From Hyphomicrobiales bacterium (GTDB lineage: Bacteria; Pseudomonadota; Alphaproteobacteria; Rhizobiales; Rhizobiaceae), in the NCBI GenBank assembly GCA_900472575.1, contig UCIV01000019.1, forward strand, positions 301,324-365,323: 64,000 bases of DNA. The letters are read 5' to 3'. The position numbers and the translations under genes are program-made. Of this stretch, positions 54,432 to 64,000 are shown in pieces (the stretch's first letter is position 1; each line of letters starts with the position of its first letter). The notes beneath the pieces were generated by a model, which saw only the letters and a program-made list of their open reading frames with translations, did no database searches and was not told where the DNA came from.

Positions 54432-56428
54432 GCTTCCCTGATCCTATCGCGGTATTCAGAACAGAAGCAGCCGAGCTTCTGGAACAGATCGAGGCAGGGC
54501 TTCTCGATCTCAATGTGAATCTCGGCGACAAGGATCAGGTCGACGCGGTCTTCCGCGGCCTCCACACGCTCAAAGGCTCCGGCGCCATGTTTGGCTTCGA
54601 GGCGCTTGCGGCCTTCACCCACCATTGCGAAACGGCTTTCGACCGGGTGCGCAAGGGCGAGGTTCCCGCGACCCAGGCGCTCGTCACCGCCGTTCTGGAA
54701 GCCAAGGATCACATGCGCGCGCTGGTAGAGACACCTGCCGGCGATCATGAAGCAGTGAGCGAGGTACTGCTTGCCAATCTGCGCCACGCCGTCGACGGCA
54801 GCGGCGATCCGGCAGCAGCATCTGTTGCTGCGGCTCCAGCCAAGACGCTGTTCAAGATCCGTTTCAGCCTGCCGCAGAATGCCATGGCCAACGGCACCAA
54901 TCCGCTGCCGCTGCTCGACGAGCTGCGCGATCTCGGAACCTGCCGTATTGTCGCCGACCGTTCCGGCATTCCCGCGCTCGATGAGCTCGTGCCGACCGAC
55001 CTCCATGTTTCCTGGGATGTCGAGCTTCTGACCGATCAGACGCGTTCCGCGATCGATGACGTGTTCATTTTCGTCATGGACGATATGGAACTGGCCGTCG
55101 AAGAGATCGCAGTTGCGGCACAAACGCCAACCGTCGCAGCACCGGCACCTGTTGCAGCGGCTGCGCCCGTCGCGGCCGAACCGGTTGCTTCCGCAACACC
55201 GACGGCCGCGGCACCGGCAGCACCGGCTCCGGGCGACGCGAAAGCCGCCAAGGCAAATGAAAATGTCCGCGTTCCCGCCGAAAAGCTCGACGAACTGATG
55301 GACCGGGTCGGTGAACTGGTGATTGCCCAGTCGCGACTCTCTCAGCTGGCAGGCGGCAGCGGCGATCTCACGCTGCGTGCCGTGTCCGAAGACGTCGAAC
55401 GTCTTTCCGGCGAGCTGCGCGATACGATGATGGTCCTGCGCATGGTGCCGGTTACGCATCTGTTCAGCCGCTTCCGCCGCCTGGTCCACGATCTGGCGAA
55501 CGAAACCGGCAAGAGGATCGAACTTGTCACCGAGGGTGAAACCACGGAAGTAGACAAGAGCGTCATCGAACGCTTGGCAGATCCACTGGTGCATCTGGTC
55601 CGCAATTCCTGTGACCACGGTCTCGAGACACCGGAAGATCGACTTGCAGCGGGCAAGACAGAAGCCGGCCATATCCACCTGTCAGCCCGCCAGCAGGCCG
55701 GCGAAGTGATTATCACGATCAAGGATGACGGTCGCGGCATCAACAAGGAGCGGGTTCGCGCCAAGGCGGAATCCTCCGGTCTCATAGCCGCCAATGCCAG
55801 CCTCAGCGATCAGGAACTCTACCAGCTGATCTTCCAGCCGGGCTTTTCGACAGCGAGCCAGGTCACCAACCTGTCGGGCCGCGGCGTCGGCATGGACGTG
55901 GTAAAGCGCACCATCGACGCGCTCCGCGGCACGATCAACGTCGTCAGCCGTCCGGGAGAAGGTTCGGAGATTTCGCTCGCCATCCCGCTGACGCTTGCCA
56001 TCATTGACGGCCTGCTCGTGCGTGTCGGAAACGGCCGCTACGTCATCCCGCTTTCGGCGGTCGAGGAATGCCTCGAGCTCTCGATCGAGGAAAACATGCG
56101 CTCTCGCGGTCGCAGCTTCATCTCTCTGCGCGACAGCCTCGTTCCCTTCCTTCGCCTGCGCGATCTGTTCCGCACAAACACGACGCCCGATCCCTTCCAG
56201 AAGGTGGTCGTCATATCCACCGGTTCGGAACGCGTCGGCCTGGTCGTCGACCAGATCATCGGCGACCATCAGACGGTCATCAAGGGCATGTCGAAGCTTC
56301 ACCATGACGTGGCGACCTTCTCAGGCGCCACCATTCTAGGCGACGGCGATGTCGCTCTTATTCTCGATGTCGGCCACCTCGTCGCCGAGGGCCAGCAGCA
56401 GGAGGCGCATCTGCGCGCAGCCGGATGA
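54428..56428 (+). CDS. cheA: Chemotaxis histidine kinase CheA
   Basis: A 666-residue CheA. Order: HPt domain with His46 (GLHTLKGSGAMFGFEAL), a P2-like region, an Ala/Pro-rich linker (about 220-275), dimerisation helices (KLDELMDRVGELVIAQSRLS), ATP-binding lobe (VHLVRNSCDHGLETPEDRLA; IKDDGRGINKERV; SGRGVGMDVVKRTIDALRGT) and a C-terminal CheW-like domain. It phosphorylates CheY and CheB according to receptor state. The stop overlaps cheW by four bases. Confidence 0.97.
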   Translation: MSFPDPIAVFRTEAAELLEQIEAGLLDLNVNLGDKDQVDAVFRGLHTLKGSGAMFGFEALAAFTHHCETAFDRVRKGEVPATQALVTAVLEAKDHMRALVETPAGDHEAVSEVLLANLRHAVDGSGDPAAASVAAAPAKTLFKIRFSLPQNAMANGTNPLPLLDELRDLGTCRIVADRSGIPALDELVPTDLHVSWDVELLTDQTRSAIDDVFIFVMDDMELAVEEIAVAAQTPTVAAPAPVAAAAPVAAEPVASATPTAAAPAAPAPGDAKAAKANENVRVPAEKLDELMDRVGELVIAQSRLSQLAGGSGDLTLRAVSEDVERLSGELRDTMMVLRMVPVTHLFSRFRRLVHDLANETGKRIELVTEGETTEVDKSVIERLADPLVHLVRNSCDHGLETPEDRLAAGKTEAGHIHLSARQQAGEVIITIKDDGRGINKERVRAKAESSGLIAANASLSDQELYQLIFQPGFSTASQVTNLSGRGVGMDVVKRTIDALRGTINVVSRPGEGSEISLAIPLTLAIIDGLLVRVGNGRYVIPLSAVEECLELSIEENMRSRGRSFISLRDSLVPFLRLRDLFRTNTTPDPFQKVVVISTGSERVGLVVDQIIGDHQTVIKGMSKLHHDVATFSGATILGDGDVALILDVGHLVAEGQQQEAHLRAAG

Positions 56429-56940
56429 ACCAAGCCTTAGCAAAACTTTCGGAAGATCTGTGGGAAGGACGCGACGAACTCGAGGTGCTTACCTTCGAGA
56501 TCGCCGGCGAAACCTTCGCGCTCGAAGCCTTCATCGTTCAGGAAATCCTTGATCTCTTGCCGGAAACCAGTGTTCCGGGCGCCAAGGCCTTTGTCGGTGC
56601 CGTGATCAACTTCCGCGGCAAGGTCATTCCGCTTGCAGATATCCGCCTCGCCTTCGGCATGGAGGCGACGAAGCCGACCATCGACAGCCGGATCATCGTC
56701 ATCGAGATCGAAATCGATGGGGAGCCGGTACTTGCAGGTATCCGCACAGACAAGGTGAATGAAGTCACCACGCTTTTGCAATCCGCCAGCGAACCGCCGC
56801 CAAGTGTGGGCATGCGCTGGCGCCCGGATTTCATCAACTGCCTCGTGAAGCGGGGAAGCGAATTCATCATCGTTCCCAATCTGCAGGTCATCTTTTCGGC
56901 CAGACACGAGCGTTCCGCAACCGCGCCGACCCACGGTTGA
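56425..56940 (+). CDS. cheW: Chemotaxis coupling protein CheW (first copy)
   Basis: A 171-residue CheW-domain protein (LTFEIAGETFALEAFIVQEI; GAVINFRGKVIPLADIRLAF) linking receptors to CheA. It overlaps cheA by four bases and comes before the two receptor genes. A second CheW (60637) follows them with different surface residues, so the two may couple different receptors or form distinct array layers. Confidence 0.93.
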   Translation: MNQALAKLSEDLWEGRDELEVLTFEIAGETFALEAFIVQEILDLLPETSVPGAKAFVGAVINFRGKVIPLADIRLAFGMEATKPTIDSRIIVIEIEIDGEPVLAGIRTDKVNEVTTLLQSASEPPPSVGMRWRPDFINCLVKRGSEFIIVPNLQVIFSARHERSATAPTHG

Positions 56941-56962
56941 TCATATTTGACGGAGATTACAT

Positions 56963-58645
56963 ATGCGTGCCTCGATCAAGTTAAAGCTCGCTTCGGCCTT
57001 CGGCTTCATTATCATGATGCTGATTGTGACTGCCGGTTATGGCATTTTCAGCCTCGGCAACCTCAACGATACTCTGGAACAGGTTATCCAGGGTCCGGCG
57101 ACGCGTCTCAAGCTGACGCAGACGCTCAATGCCGAACAATTGCAGCAGCTTCGCCAGCAGAAAAACCTTCTGCTCGCTTCCACTCATGCTGACATGCAAC
57201 GCTACATCGAAAGCAACGACGCGGCACGTAAGGCCTATGACGAAAGCTTTCAGATGATCCAGGCGCGCGCGACCGAGCAGGGCAAGGTGTACTGGGACAA
57301 ACTTTCTGGCTTCACCGCAGAATTCCGCAAACAGGACGATCGCATCCGCGCTCTTATGCTTGCAGGCGACCAGACCGGTGCCAATCAGGTCTCCAGCAAC
57401 GAAGCACGCGTAGTGATCAACCAGATCGACGCTCTTCTCGCAGAAGTCATTAAGCTTGAGGACAGCCGTCTTCAGGCCGCTGACGAACAGGCTGATGTCG
57501 ACTATGCCCAGACCCGGATGATCATGATCTCCGTTGCTGCGGCGGCCTTTCTGATCGCAACGCTTGCCGCGCTTTGGATCGCGCTGAGCATCAACAAGGG
57601 TCTGCGCAACGCAGTCAGCGCGGTGCAGAACGTTGCCGAAGGCGATCTTACCCGCTTTGCGACAATTTCCAGCAAGGACGAGATCGGCGACCTGCTCACT
57701 TACGTCAACACGATGATCGAGCGCCTGCGCGGCGTGGTCGGTGATGCGCTGTCGGCCTCCGACAACGTCTCTTCGGGCAGTCAGGAACTTTCGGCAAGCT
57801 CCGAACAGCTTTCGCAGGGCGCGACCGAACAGGCATCCTCGGCCGAAGAAGCCTCTGCCTCGATGGAAGAGATGGCTGCCAATATCAAGCAGAACGCCGA
57901 CAACGCCGCCCAGACGGAAAAGATCGCGCGTCAATCCTCAAGGGATGCAGAAGCCTCCGGTCAGGCCGTTAACCGTGCCGTCGGCGCGATGCGGACGATC
58001 GCCGAAAAGATTTCCATCGTTCAGGAAATCGCCCGTCAAACAGATCTTCTGGCCCTTAACGCCGCGGTCGAGGCTGCACGCGCAGGCGAACACGGCAAGG
58101 GCTTTGCGGTCGTTGCTTCGGAAGTGCGCAAGCTCGCCGAGCGTTCTCAGGCAGCTGCCGCTGAAATCAGCGCGCTTTCGGGTGATACCGTTCAGGTCGC
58201 AACCGAGGCCGGCGAAATGCTGAACCGCCTCGTTCCGGACATCCAGAAGACCGCTGAACTGGTCTCGGAAATCTCCGCCGCCTGCCGCGAGCAGGATATC
58301 GGTGCTTCGCAAATTAACGAAGCCATCCAGCAGCTCGACAAGGTGACCCAGCAGAATGCCGGCGCATCGGAAGAAATGTCGGCAACGTCGGAAGAGCTCG
58401 CCTCCCAGGCTGAAGAGCTTCAGGCATCGATCGCCTTCTTCCGCGTCGATCAGGCGGGCGCAAAACCGGCACCCAAACGGTCTGCCGCCCCTGCCCCGCG
58501 CGCTGCTGCAAAGCCCGCCTACCGGGCACCGGCTCAGAGCGGCCATTCCGTCCATGCTCAACAGGCCAAGGCCAAGGGTTTTGCGCTCGACATGTCGATG
58601 GGCGGCCCGGACGCGGACGACCAGCACTTCCGCGAAAGCGCTTGA
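56963..58645 (+). CDS. Methyl-accepting chemotaxis protein (first of a tandem pair)
   Basis: A 560-residue transmembrane receptor: helix 1 at about 10-30, a four-helix-bundle periplasmic domain, helix 2 near 190-210 ([20 protein letters not shown]), HAMP, and a signalling domain with the tip [20 protein letters not shown]. The C-terminus is a Pro/Ala-rich linker ending in [19 protein letters not shown], conserved in the next receptor. No CheR-tethering NWETF pentapeptide is present. GGAG stands before the start. It is followed by 185 bases (58646-58830) with no gene. Confidence 0.93.
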   Translation: MRASIKLKLASAFGFIIMMLIVTAGYGIFSLGNLNDTLEQVIQGPATRLKLTQTLNAEQLQQLRQQKNLLLASTHADMQRYIESNDAARKAYDESFQMIQARATEQGKVYWDKLSGFTAEFRKQDDRIRALMLAGDQTGANQVSSNEARVVINQIDALLAEVIKLEDSRLQAADEQADVDYAQTRMIMISVAAAAFLIATLAALWIALSINKGLRNAVSAVQNVAEGDLTRFATISSKDEIGDLLTYVNTMIERLRGVVGDALSASDNVSSGSQELSASSEQLSQGATEQASSAEEASASMEEMAANIKQNADNAAQTEKIARQSSRDAEASGQAVNRAVGAMRTIAEKISIVQEIARQTDLLALNAAVEAARAGEHGKGFAVVASEVRKLAERSQAAAAEISALSGDTVQVATEAGEMLNRLVPDIQKTAELVSEISAACREQDIGASQINEAIQQLDKVTQQNAGASEEMSATSEELASQAEELQASIAFFRVDQAGAKPAPKRSAAPAPRAAAKPAYRAPAQSGHSVHAQQAKAKGFALDMSMGGPDADDQHFRESA

Positions 58646-58830
58646 GACAAATTAGCTGGTCCGGGCCGCGCTTGTGGCCCGGACCACCGCCGCCGTGTGT
58701 ATGCGTCGACGTCAGACCGGTTTGAATTGAGGTTCCGGGGCGAATGTCTTGCCCGAATACCGATCCATTCAGCTTTCACCATCGAGGTTGAAAGCTCCAC
58801 GTCGCCATCCATGCATATCGGGGTATTTCC

Positions 58831-60633
58831 TTGCGCTTCACCATCAAACTCAAGCTGGCCTTGTCTTTCGGACTGATGATTGTCCTTCTGGCATTGACCG
58901 CCGGTTACGGCATCTTCAGCCTCTCCAACCTCAACACCGCCATCTCTGAACTCATCGCGGGCCCTGCAAAGCGGCTCGAACATGCGCAGAATGTCGGCGC
59001 GCTGCAGCTGCGCATCGTCCGCGCCCAGATGAACATGGCCACAGCGACCACCTCGGCTGATGTCGACAGCTATCTCAAAGCCAGCGACACCAACCGTGTG
59101 AAATTCAAGGAAGAGATCGCATGGCTGATTGCAGCCGCGACTTCCGATGAAGGCCGCAAGTCCTGGCAGGATGTCGGCGATCTCGGTGACAAGCTGTTTG
59201 CGATCGATGACAAAATTCGCGAACTGGCTAAATCCGGCAACGGCGCCGAAGCAGTGCGGCTGGCGACGACCGAAGGACGCTCAACGGTCGACGCGATCGA
59301 AGAGTTGGCAAACGCACGCGCCGATGCAAGCCGCGCGGCCATGCAGAAGGCCGATGCGGACACCAACGATCAGTACACGACAACCCGCAACTTCATCGTC
59401 GGCCTGGCCGCAATCGCACTGCTCATCGCTATCGTTGCAGCTCTGTGGATTGCACTCAGCATCAGCAACGGCCTGCGGAAGATCATGGGCGTTGCAGAGG
59501 CCGTTTCGATCGGCGATCTCAACCAGGACGTCCAGATCAAGTCCAACGATGAAATCCGCGATCTGGTCAACACCATCAACGTGATGACCGCCAATCTGCG
59601 CAATACGGCCGATATCGCCGACCAGATTGCCAATGGCAACCTGACCGTCACGCCGAAGCCGCTTTCCGACAAGGATACGCTCGGCATCGCACTCGAAAGC
59701 ATGGTCCAGCGCCTGCGCGGCGTCGTGGCCGACGCGCTTGCCGCTGCCGACAACGTTTCGTCCGGTAGCCAGGAACTGTCCTCCAGCTCGGAACAGCTCT
59801 CGCAGGGTGCAACCGAGCAGGCATCGTCGGCCGAAGAGGCTTCCGCCTCGATGGAACAGATGGCCGCCAACATCAAGCAGAACGCTGATAACGCCGCTCA
59901 GACGGAAAAGATTGCCCGCCAGTCTTCCAAGGATGCCGAAGCATCCGGTGAAGCCGTTGCCCGTGCCGTCGGCGCGATGCGCACGATTGCCGAAAAGATC
60001 TCCATCGTTCAGGAAATCGCGCGCCAGACCGACCTTCTCGCGCTGAATGCCGCCGTTGAGGCTGCGCGTGCCGGTGAACACGGCAAGGGTTTTGCCGTCG
60101 TCGCTTCGGAAGTGCGCAAGCTCGCCGAGCGTAGCCAGGCTGCCGCTGCCGAAATCAGCTCGCTCTCCGGCGAGACGGTGCAGACAGCTGCCGAAGCCGG
60201 CGACATGCTGAACAAGCTGGTTCCTGCGATCCACAAGACCGCCGAACTGGTTTCGGAAATCTCCGCCGCCTGCCGCGAGCAGGATATCGGTGCCAGCCAG
60301 ATCAACGAAGCCATCCAGCAGCTCGACAAGGTGACCCAGCAGAACGCCGGTTCGTCGGAGGAAATGTCATCGACGTCGGAAGAACTGGCGGCCCAGGCCG
60401 AAGAACTGCAGGCATCGATCTCCTTCTTCAAGGTCGATCAGGCCGGCTCCCGCACCCGCGCGGTACCGGCTGCCAAGGCACCGGCCTACAAGCCTGCCCC
60501 GCAGGCACAGCGGACGAGTGCCTCATCGGCGAACGGCATCAAGTCGCAACAGGCCCGCGCCAAGGGTTTTGCCCTCGACATGTCGATGGGTGGCCCCGAT
60601 AGCGACGACGCCGATTTCCGGGAAAGCGCTTAA
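58831..60633 (+). CDS. Methyl-accepting chemotaxis protein (second of a tandem pair)
   Basis: A 600-residue receptor homologous to the previous one over its whole length. It begins with TTG at 58831, chosen because [20 protein letters not shown] aligns residue for residue with the start of the first receptor; the ribosome-binding site is weak (GGGG). It differs by a second HAMP-like segment (about residues 250-285, [20 protein letters not shown]), which accounts for the extra 40 residues. Signalling tip and C-terminal tail match the first receptor, while silent positions have diverged, so the duplication is old and the proteins are under constraint. Confidence 0.93.
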   Translation: MRFTIKLKLALSFGLMIVLLALTAGYGIFSLSNLNTAISELIAGPAKRLEHAQNVGALQLRIVRAQMNMATATTSADVDSYLKASDTNRVKFKEEIAWLIAAATSDEGRKSWQDVGDLGDKLFAIDDKIRELAKSGNGAEAVRLATTEGRSTVDAIEELANARADASRAAMQKADADTNDQYTTTRNFIVGLAAIALLIAIVAALWIALSISNGLRKIMGVAEAVSIGDLNQDVQIKSNDEIRDLVNTINVMTANLRNTADIADQIANGNLTVTPKPLSDKDTLGIALESMVQRLRGVVADALAAADNVSSGSQELSSSSEQLSQGATEQASSAEEASASMEQMAANIKQNADNAAQTEKIARQSSKDAEASGEAVARAVGAMRTIAEKISIVQEIARQTDLLALNAAVEAARAGEHGKGFAVVASEVRKLAERSQAAAAEISSLSGETVQTAAEAGDMLNKLVPAIHKTAELVSEISAACREQDIGASQINEAIQQLDKVTQQNAGSSEEMSSTSEELAAQAEELQASISFFKVDQAGSRTRAVPAAKAPAYKPAPQAQRTSASSANGIKSQQARAKGFALDMSMGGPDSDDADFRESA

Positions 60634-60636
60634 ACC

Positions 60637-61125
60637 ATGGCCGCATCATCTGAATCCCAGTTCGTAACTTTCAGTCTCGGCGAGGAGATCTTCGCCGTGC
60701 CTGTCGAGGTGGTGCGGGAAATCCTCGACCACGAGGATGCCTTCAAGATCCCGCACGGGCCGGATTATCTTCTCGGCCTGCGCGATGTCCGCGGACAGGG
60801 CGTGCCGATCATCGATCTTCGGATCCGGCTCGGCATGAGCCCGACCGCACGCACGCCGCATACGCGCATGCTGGTTCTCGACGTGCCGATCGGCGACAAG
60901 GTTCTGGCGCTCGGGCTGGTTGCCGACCGCGTCTACGAAGTCGTGCCGTTCCGTGCGGAGCAGATCGAGGATGCGCCGGATATCGGCATTCGCTGGCGAT
61001 CAGACTATATCGCCGGCGTGGTGCGCAAGGATGGCGGCTTTGTCGTCATCATCGATCTTGCCCGGCTATTTTCCGATACCGGCCCGGCGCTTGCCGGCGT
61101 CGCGCCCAGATCACAGGTTGCATGA
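60637..61125 (+). CDS. Chemotaxis coupling protein CheW (second copy)
   Basis: A 162-residue CheW-domain protein (FVTFSLGEEIFAVPVEVVRE; LLGLRDVRGQGVPIIDLRIR). It starts four bases after the second receptor and overlaps cheR by four. Compared with the first copy it has an Asp-rich patch (ILDHEDAFKIPHGPD). Having two different CheW proteins around two receptors is the main feature of this cluster. Confidence 0.92.
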   Translation: MAASSESQFVTFSLGEEIFAVPVEVVREILDHEDAFKIPHGPDYLLGLRDVRGQGVPIIDLRIRLGMSPTARTPHTRMLVLDVPIGDKVLALGLVADRVYEVVPFRAEQIEDAPDIGIRWRSDYIAGVVRKDGGFVVIIDLARLFSDTGPALAGVAPRSQVA

Positions 61126-61994
61126 CGGATCCCAGCGTGAACGCAGCATTAAAGACTCAGCCACTGGACGATCAGCTCAGCAAGCGCAATTTCGAGGCGC
61201 TGTCGAAATTCATCTACAGCTACAGCGGCATCAAGATGCCGCTGAGCAAGTCCACCATGCTCGAAGGCCGGCTTCGCCGCCGGCTGCGGGTAACGGGCAT
61301 CGCCACTTTCGACGACTATTGCGACTATCTCTTCAATCAGGGCGGCATCGAGCGCGAGGCCATCTACCTGATTGATGCGGTCACGACCAACAAGACAGAC
61401 TTCTTCCGTGAACCGAAACATTTCGACTACATGCGGGATGTGGCGCTTGGCGATATCGTGCGGCAGTTTTCCGAGCGACGACTCCGCATATGGAGTTCCG
61501 CCTGCTCGACGGGGGCTGAGCCCTACACGCTGGCCATGGTGATGTCCGATTACCTGCAATCGCAGGCGCCGGACCGGGACTATTTCATCCTGGCGACGGA
61601 CCTTTCCACCGATGTGCTGCAGAAGGCGCAGAAGGGCATCTATTCGTCCGACATGATGGCGCCTGTACCGCCCGACATGATGCGCCGCTATGTCATGCGG
61701 GCAACCAACGCGCATCGGCAGGAAATGCGGGTCGCGCCGATGCTGCGCCAGAAGGTCGGGTTCGCCCGCATGAACCTGATGGACGCAAAGTATCCGATCG
61801 GCGATCCGATGCACATCATCTTCTGCCGCAACGTGCTGATCTATTTCGACAAGCAGACCCAACAGCAGGTCCTGACCCGGCTATGCAACAGCCTGGTACC
61901 TGGCGGTTACCTGTTCATCGGTCATTCGGAAACCGTCAGCGGCTTCGATCTGCCGATCCGGCAGGTCGCCAACACAATCTTCAAGCGGATATAG
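61122..61994 (+). CDS. cheR: Chemoreceptor methyltransferase CheR
   Basis: A 290-residue CheR: N-terminal helical domain ([34 protein letters not shown]) and catalytic domain with the SAM motif [20 protein letters not shown] and [15 protein letters not shown]. It methylates receptor glutamates. It overlaps the second cheW by four bases and is followed by cheB after seven. No cheD or CheZ-type gene is included. Confidence 0.95.
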   Translation: MTDPSVNAALKTQPLDDQLSKRNFEALSKFIYSYSGIKMPLSKSTMLEGRLRRRLRVTGIATFDDYCDYLFNQGGIEREAIYLIDAVTTNKTDFFREPKHFDYMRDVALGDIVRQFSERRLRIWSSACSTGAEPYTLAMVMSDYLQSQAPDRDYFILATDLSTDVLQKAQKGIYSSDMMAPVPPDMMRRYVMRATNAHRQEMRVAPMLRQKVGFARMNLMDAKYPIGDPMHIIFCRNVLIYFDKQTQQQVLTRLCNSLVPGGYLFIGHSETVSGFDLPIRQVANTIFKRI

Positions 61995-62001
61995 GCAAAG
62001 C

Positions 62002-63084
62002 ATGGGCGGTAAAATTCGTGTCCTGATCGTCGACGACTCGGCGAGCGTGCGGCAGACGCTCTCGACTCTTTTGTCGGAAGACCCGGATATCGAGATCATG
62101 GGGGTTGCCAACGACCCGTTCATGGCCGCCAAGAAGCTGCGCGACGAAATACCGGACGTCATCACGCTCGATGTCGAGATGCCGCAGATGGACGGCATCA
62201 CCTTCCTGCGCAAGCTGATGTCGCAACATCCGATCCCCGTGGTGATGTGCTCGTCGCTGACGGAAACCGGCTCGGAAACGCTGATGCAGGCGCTTGAGGC
62301 CGGTGCGGTCGACATCATCCTCAAACCCAAAATCGGCGCTGCCGACCATCTGGCCGAACATGCCGAACAAATCCGCCAGACGGTGAAGGGTGCGGCGCGC
62401 GCCAGCGTTTCCAAGCTGCGGGCAAGCCGCCTGAAGGAACGGCCCGTCCAGGGCAAACTGACGGCCGATGCCGTGCTGCCGCCGCCGAAGATCGGCGCGA
62501 TGGCGAAGACGACGGAAATGGTCGTCTGCGTCGGAGCTTCCACCGGCGGCACCGAAGCGCTGCGCGAACTGCTAGAAGCGCTGCCGGCAAATTCGCCGGG
62601 CATGGTTATTGTCCAGCACATGCCGGAAAAGTTTACCGCCGCCTTTGCCAAGCGCTTGAACAGTCTTTGCGAAGTCGAGGTGAAGGAAGCCGTCAACGGC
62701 GATCCGGTGCTTCGCGGCCACGTTCTGATCGCGCCGGGCGACAAACACATGCTGCTTGAGCGCCGCGGCGCACGCTACGAGGTTTCCGTCCGGGAAGGCC
62801 CACTGGTCAGCCGGCACCGGCCCTCGGTCGACGTGCTGTTCCGCTCCGCCGCACGTTCCGCCGGCGCAAACGCGATGGGCGTGATCATGACCGGAATGGG
62901 CGACGACGGCGCACGCGGCATGAACGAAATGCACCAGGCCGGCGCGTTCACAGTGGCACAGGACGAGGCAAGCTCGGTCGTGTTCGGCATGCCGAAAGAA
63001 GCGATCGCCCATGGCGGCGTCGACCGTATCGTACCGCTCGACCAGATTGCGCGTGAGATACTGGCTGCGGACAAGCGGCGGTAA
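62002..63084 (+). CDS. cheB: Chemotaxis methylesterase/response regulator CheB
   Basis: A 360-residue CheB. The receiver domain has Asp11/Asp12 and phospho-acceptor Asp57 ([14 protein letters not shown]); after a linker the methylesterase has the catalytic Ser in [14 protein letters not shown], His in [12 protein letters not shown] and Asp in [11 protein letters not shown]. It removes receptor methyl groups when phosphorylated by CheA. It ends the che operon; no intrinsic terminator is visible after it. Confidence 0.95.
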   Translation: MGGKIRVLIVDDSASVRQTLSTLLSEDPDIEIMGVANDPFMAAKKLRDEIPDVITLDVEMPQMDGITFLRKLMSQHPIPVVMCSSLTETGSETLMQALEAGAVDIILKPKIGAADHLAEHAEQIRQTVKGAARASVSKLRASRLKERPVQGKLTADAVLPPPKIGAMAKTTEMVVCVGASTGGTEALRELLEALPANSPGMVIVQHMPEKFTAAFAKRLNSLCEVEVKEAVNGDPVLRGHVLIAPGDKHMLLERRGARYEVSVREGPLVSRHRPSVDVLFRSAARSAGANAMGVIMTGMGDDGARGMNEMHQAGAFTVAQDEASSVVFGMPKEAIAHGGVDRIVPLDQIAREILAADKRR

Positions 63085-63102
63085 CGCCTGACACCATCAC
63101 GA

Positions 63103-63291
63103 TCACTCTTCGAAAATATCCTCGATCCTTCGCTCCAGCACGCGGGCAATGGCAAATGCCAGCGGCAGGCTCGGATCGTAACGCTCATTTTCGATCGCGT
63201 TGACCGTCTGTCGCGACACGGAAAGCCGGGCCGCAAGCTCACTCTGCGACCAGCCTTTCTCGATGCGGAGAGCCTTCAACCTGTTCTTCAT
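63103..63291 (-). CDS. Small XRE family DNA-binding protein
   Basis: A 62-residue protein that is little more than an XRE helix-turn-helix (KGWSQSELAARLSVSRQTVN, AIENERYDPSLPLAFAI). The ATG at 63291 overlaps a TGA that ends another frame coming from upstream (ATGA), so it was once translated with that gene. Such minimal regulators usually act with a small membrane partner; here the partner is present only as a 3' remnant (63288-63467). It converges on cheB, 18 bases away. Confidence 0.85.
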   Translation of the reverse strand: MKNRLKALRIEKGWSQSELAARLSVSRQTVNAIENERYDPSLPLAFAIARVLERRIEDIFEE

Positions 63292-63467
63292 CGAAAACGC
63301 CGGGCACTGATCAGGCCGCCGACCATCCAAAGCACCGCCATCAGCGGCCAGACGAAAAACATCGAAAGTTTCGGGTACCCGACATTCTCGAGAAACCCAT
63401 AGCTAAAGGTCGATACGTACCCGTTGGTCCGCGTGTGGAAGCAGCCTTCGCAACCAAATCTACCGCC
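63288..63467 (-). pseudogene. 3' remnant of a small membrane protein gene
   Basis: A 59-codon frame without a start, opening directly after the stop of the next gene and ending in the TGA that overlaps the XRE start. Its C-terminal part, FSYGFLENVGYPKLSMFFVW then PLMAVLWMVGGLISARRFR, has one clear helix and looks like the end of the membrane partner usually encoded before such XRE regulators. The first about 20 residues are less protein-like. The 5' half appears to have been replaced by the segment that follows, which is visibly lower in GC. Confidence 0.55.
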
Positions 63468-64000
63468 TCAGGTCACGCCGTAGATGCGTGAGGCCATCTC
63501 CCTAACTTCGGGAGGGGTATTGACCTCGAGCTCTTCAAGGTAGGCCATAAAGTCGTTGCGCTCGGCAAAGGAAAAAATTCGTGCCCTGTATTCCAGATCT
63601 TCTAAAAGCGGCCGCTCTTGAAGTAATTGAGCTGACGTCTTGTCCACGAACATCGCATCTAAGTATGGAGCATAGGCTGAGATAGCGCGGATATCGTTCA
63701 TCATCCCCTTGTTGATGATGGTCTTCTGCCCTCCCACAACCCGTCTGGCTGTTGCAGCGAAAAGATAAGCTGAAATGCGATGATGTGGCAGCTGCTTATA
63801 GACGTCTGAAGCCCATAAATCGCGAACCTTTTGGCCTGCTTCATAGTCGGGAACGCCCGCCTTTCGCATGACGTTTAATAGGGCTCGGACTTCCATTTGG
63901 ATCGGCGAGTTGACGGCACTGAAAAAGACATCGGGGTCGTCACTGGACTTCTTCCTTTCAGTCGCGGCCAATGCGCCGACCTGGAGTTGCCCCTTAAAAA
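63468..64000 (-). CDS. Hypothetical protein running off the right edge (5' end missing)
   Basis: At least 176 codons are visible. The frame stays open to the right edge (FKGQLQVGALAATERKK), so the 5' end is outside the window and a TTG at 63971 need not be its start. Segments ISAYAPYLDAMFVDKTSAQL and RARIFSFAERNDFMAYLEEL resemble the C-terminal part of hypothetical proteins in which an Asp-rich MFVD motif suggests a PIN-like nuclease; that is a weak inference. GC content and codon use are clearly lower than in the core genes, as in acquired DNA. Confidence 0.6.
   Translation of the reverse strand, partial: FKGQLQVGALAATERKKSSDDPDVFFSAVNSPIQMEVRALLNVMRKAGVPDYEAGQKVRDLWASDVYKQLPHHRISAYLFAATARRVVGGQKTIINKGMMNDIRAISAYAPYLDAMFVDKTSAQLLQERPLLEDLEYRARIFSFAERNDFMAYLEELEVNTPPEVREMASRIYGVT

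Noticed and set aside
54140..55678. 512-codon open frame opposite cheY/cheA
   Set aside because: CheA domains on the plus strand are unambiguous; the reverse frame is Cys/Arg-rich noise.

Overview
The window is chromosomal DNA from an alphaproteobacterium of the order Hyphomicrobiales, most likely family Rhizobiaceae. This rests on recognisable rhizobial gene neighbourhoods (rpsA-cmk-aroA beside a FYDLN-acid protein and tRNA-Ala; irr divergent from fabA-fabB-fabI; rbfA-truB-rpsO-pnp), an EPSP synthase very close to Agrobacterium CP4, high GC, and a multi-hairpin small RNA of a kind known from Alphaproteobacteria. No species call is made.

Layout. 1-1161: end of exbD and tonB. 1258-5275: Ldh-family dehydrogenase, a noncoding stretch holding a minus-strand sRNA with three CCUCCUCCC loops, a short RNase D, and a large low-complexity hypothetical protein. 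5377-10110: rpsA, cmk and aroA on minus, the FYDLN-acid protein and tRNA-Ala(GGC) on plus. 10499-20857: a divergent amino-sugar locus, with murQ, a sugar ABC transporter and a Gfo/Idh/MocA enzyme leftward, and a BadF-type kinase, GntR regulator, SIS deaminase and nagA rightward. Paired operator-like sites lie beside the two first genes. 20943-28035: a TctDE-like two-component system, a DUF1993 protein, a periplasmic binding protein and the tripartite transporter TctCBA. 28114-36884: glutaminase, then a seven-gene operon (aromatic acyl-CoA ligase, LIV-type ABC transporter, MarR regulator) divergent from a kynurenine-formamidase-like hydrolase. 37008-42028: membrane and housekeeping genes of mostly general function. 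42090-45393: irr and unsaturated fatty-acid genes. 45416-51483: Sel1 protein, rRNA methyltransferase, pnp, rpsO, truB, rbfA.

51675-63084 is a complete chemotaxis system: a soluble receptor-like protein on minus, then STAS-cheY-cheA-cheW-mcp-mcp-cheW-cheR-cheB on plus. It is preceded by a perfect CtrA-type box and lies where infB usually precedes rbfA. 63103-64000 holds a small XRE regulator, the 3' remnant of a membrane protein gene, and a lower-GC gene running off the right edge, which together look like the border of an acquired segment.

Standouts: the three-hairpin anti-Shine-Dalgarno sRNA with a heat-shock-sigma-like promoter; direct-repeat or paired operators upstream of tctC and in the murQ/kinase gap; the CtrA box of the che operon; a CP4-like AroA with Gly100 instead of Ala100; a Gfo/Idh/MocA enzyme in an amino-sugar uptake operon; and the truncated gene at the right end. 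No wholly new system could be proven from sequence alone.
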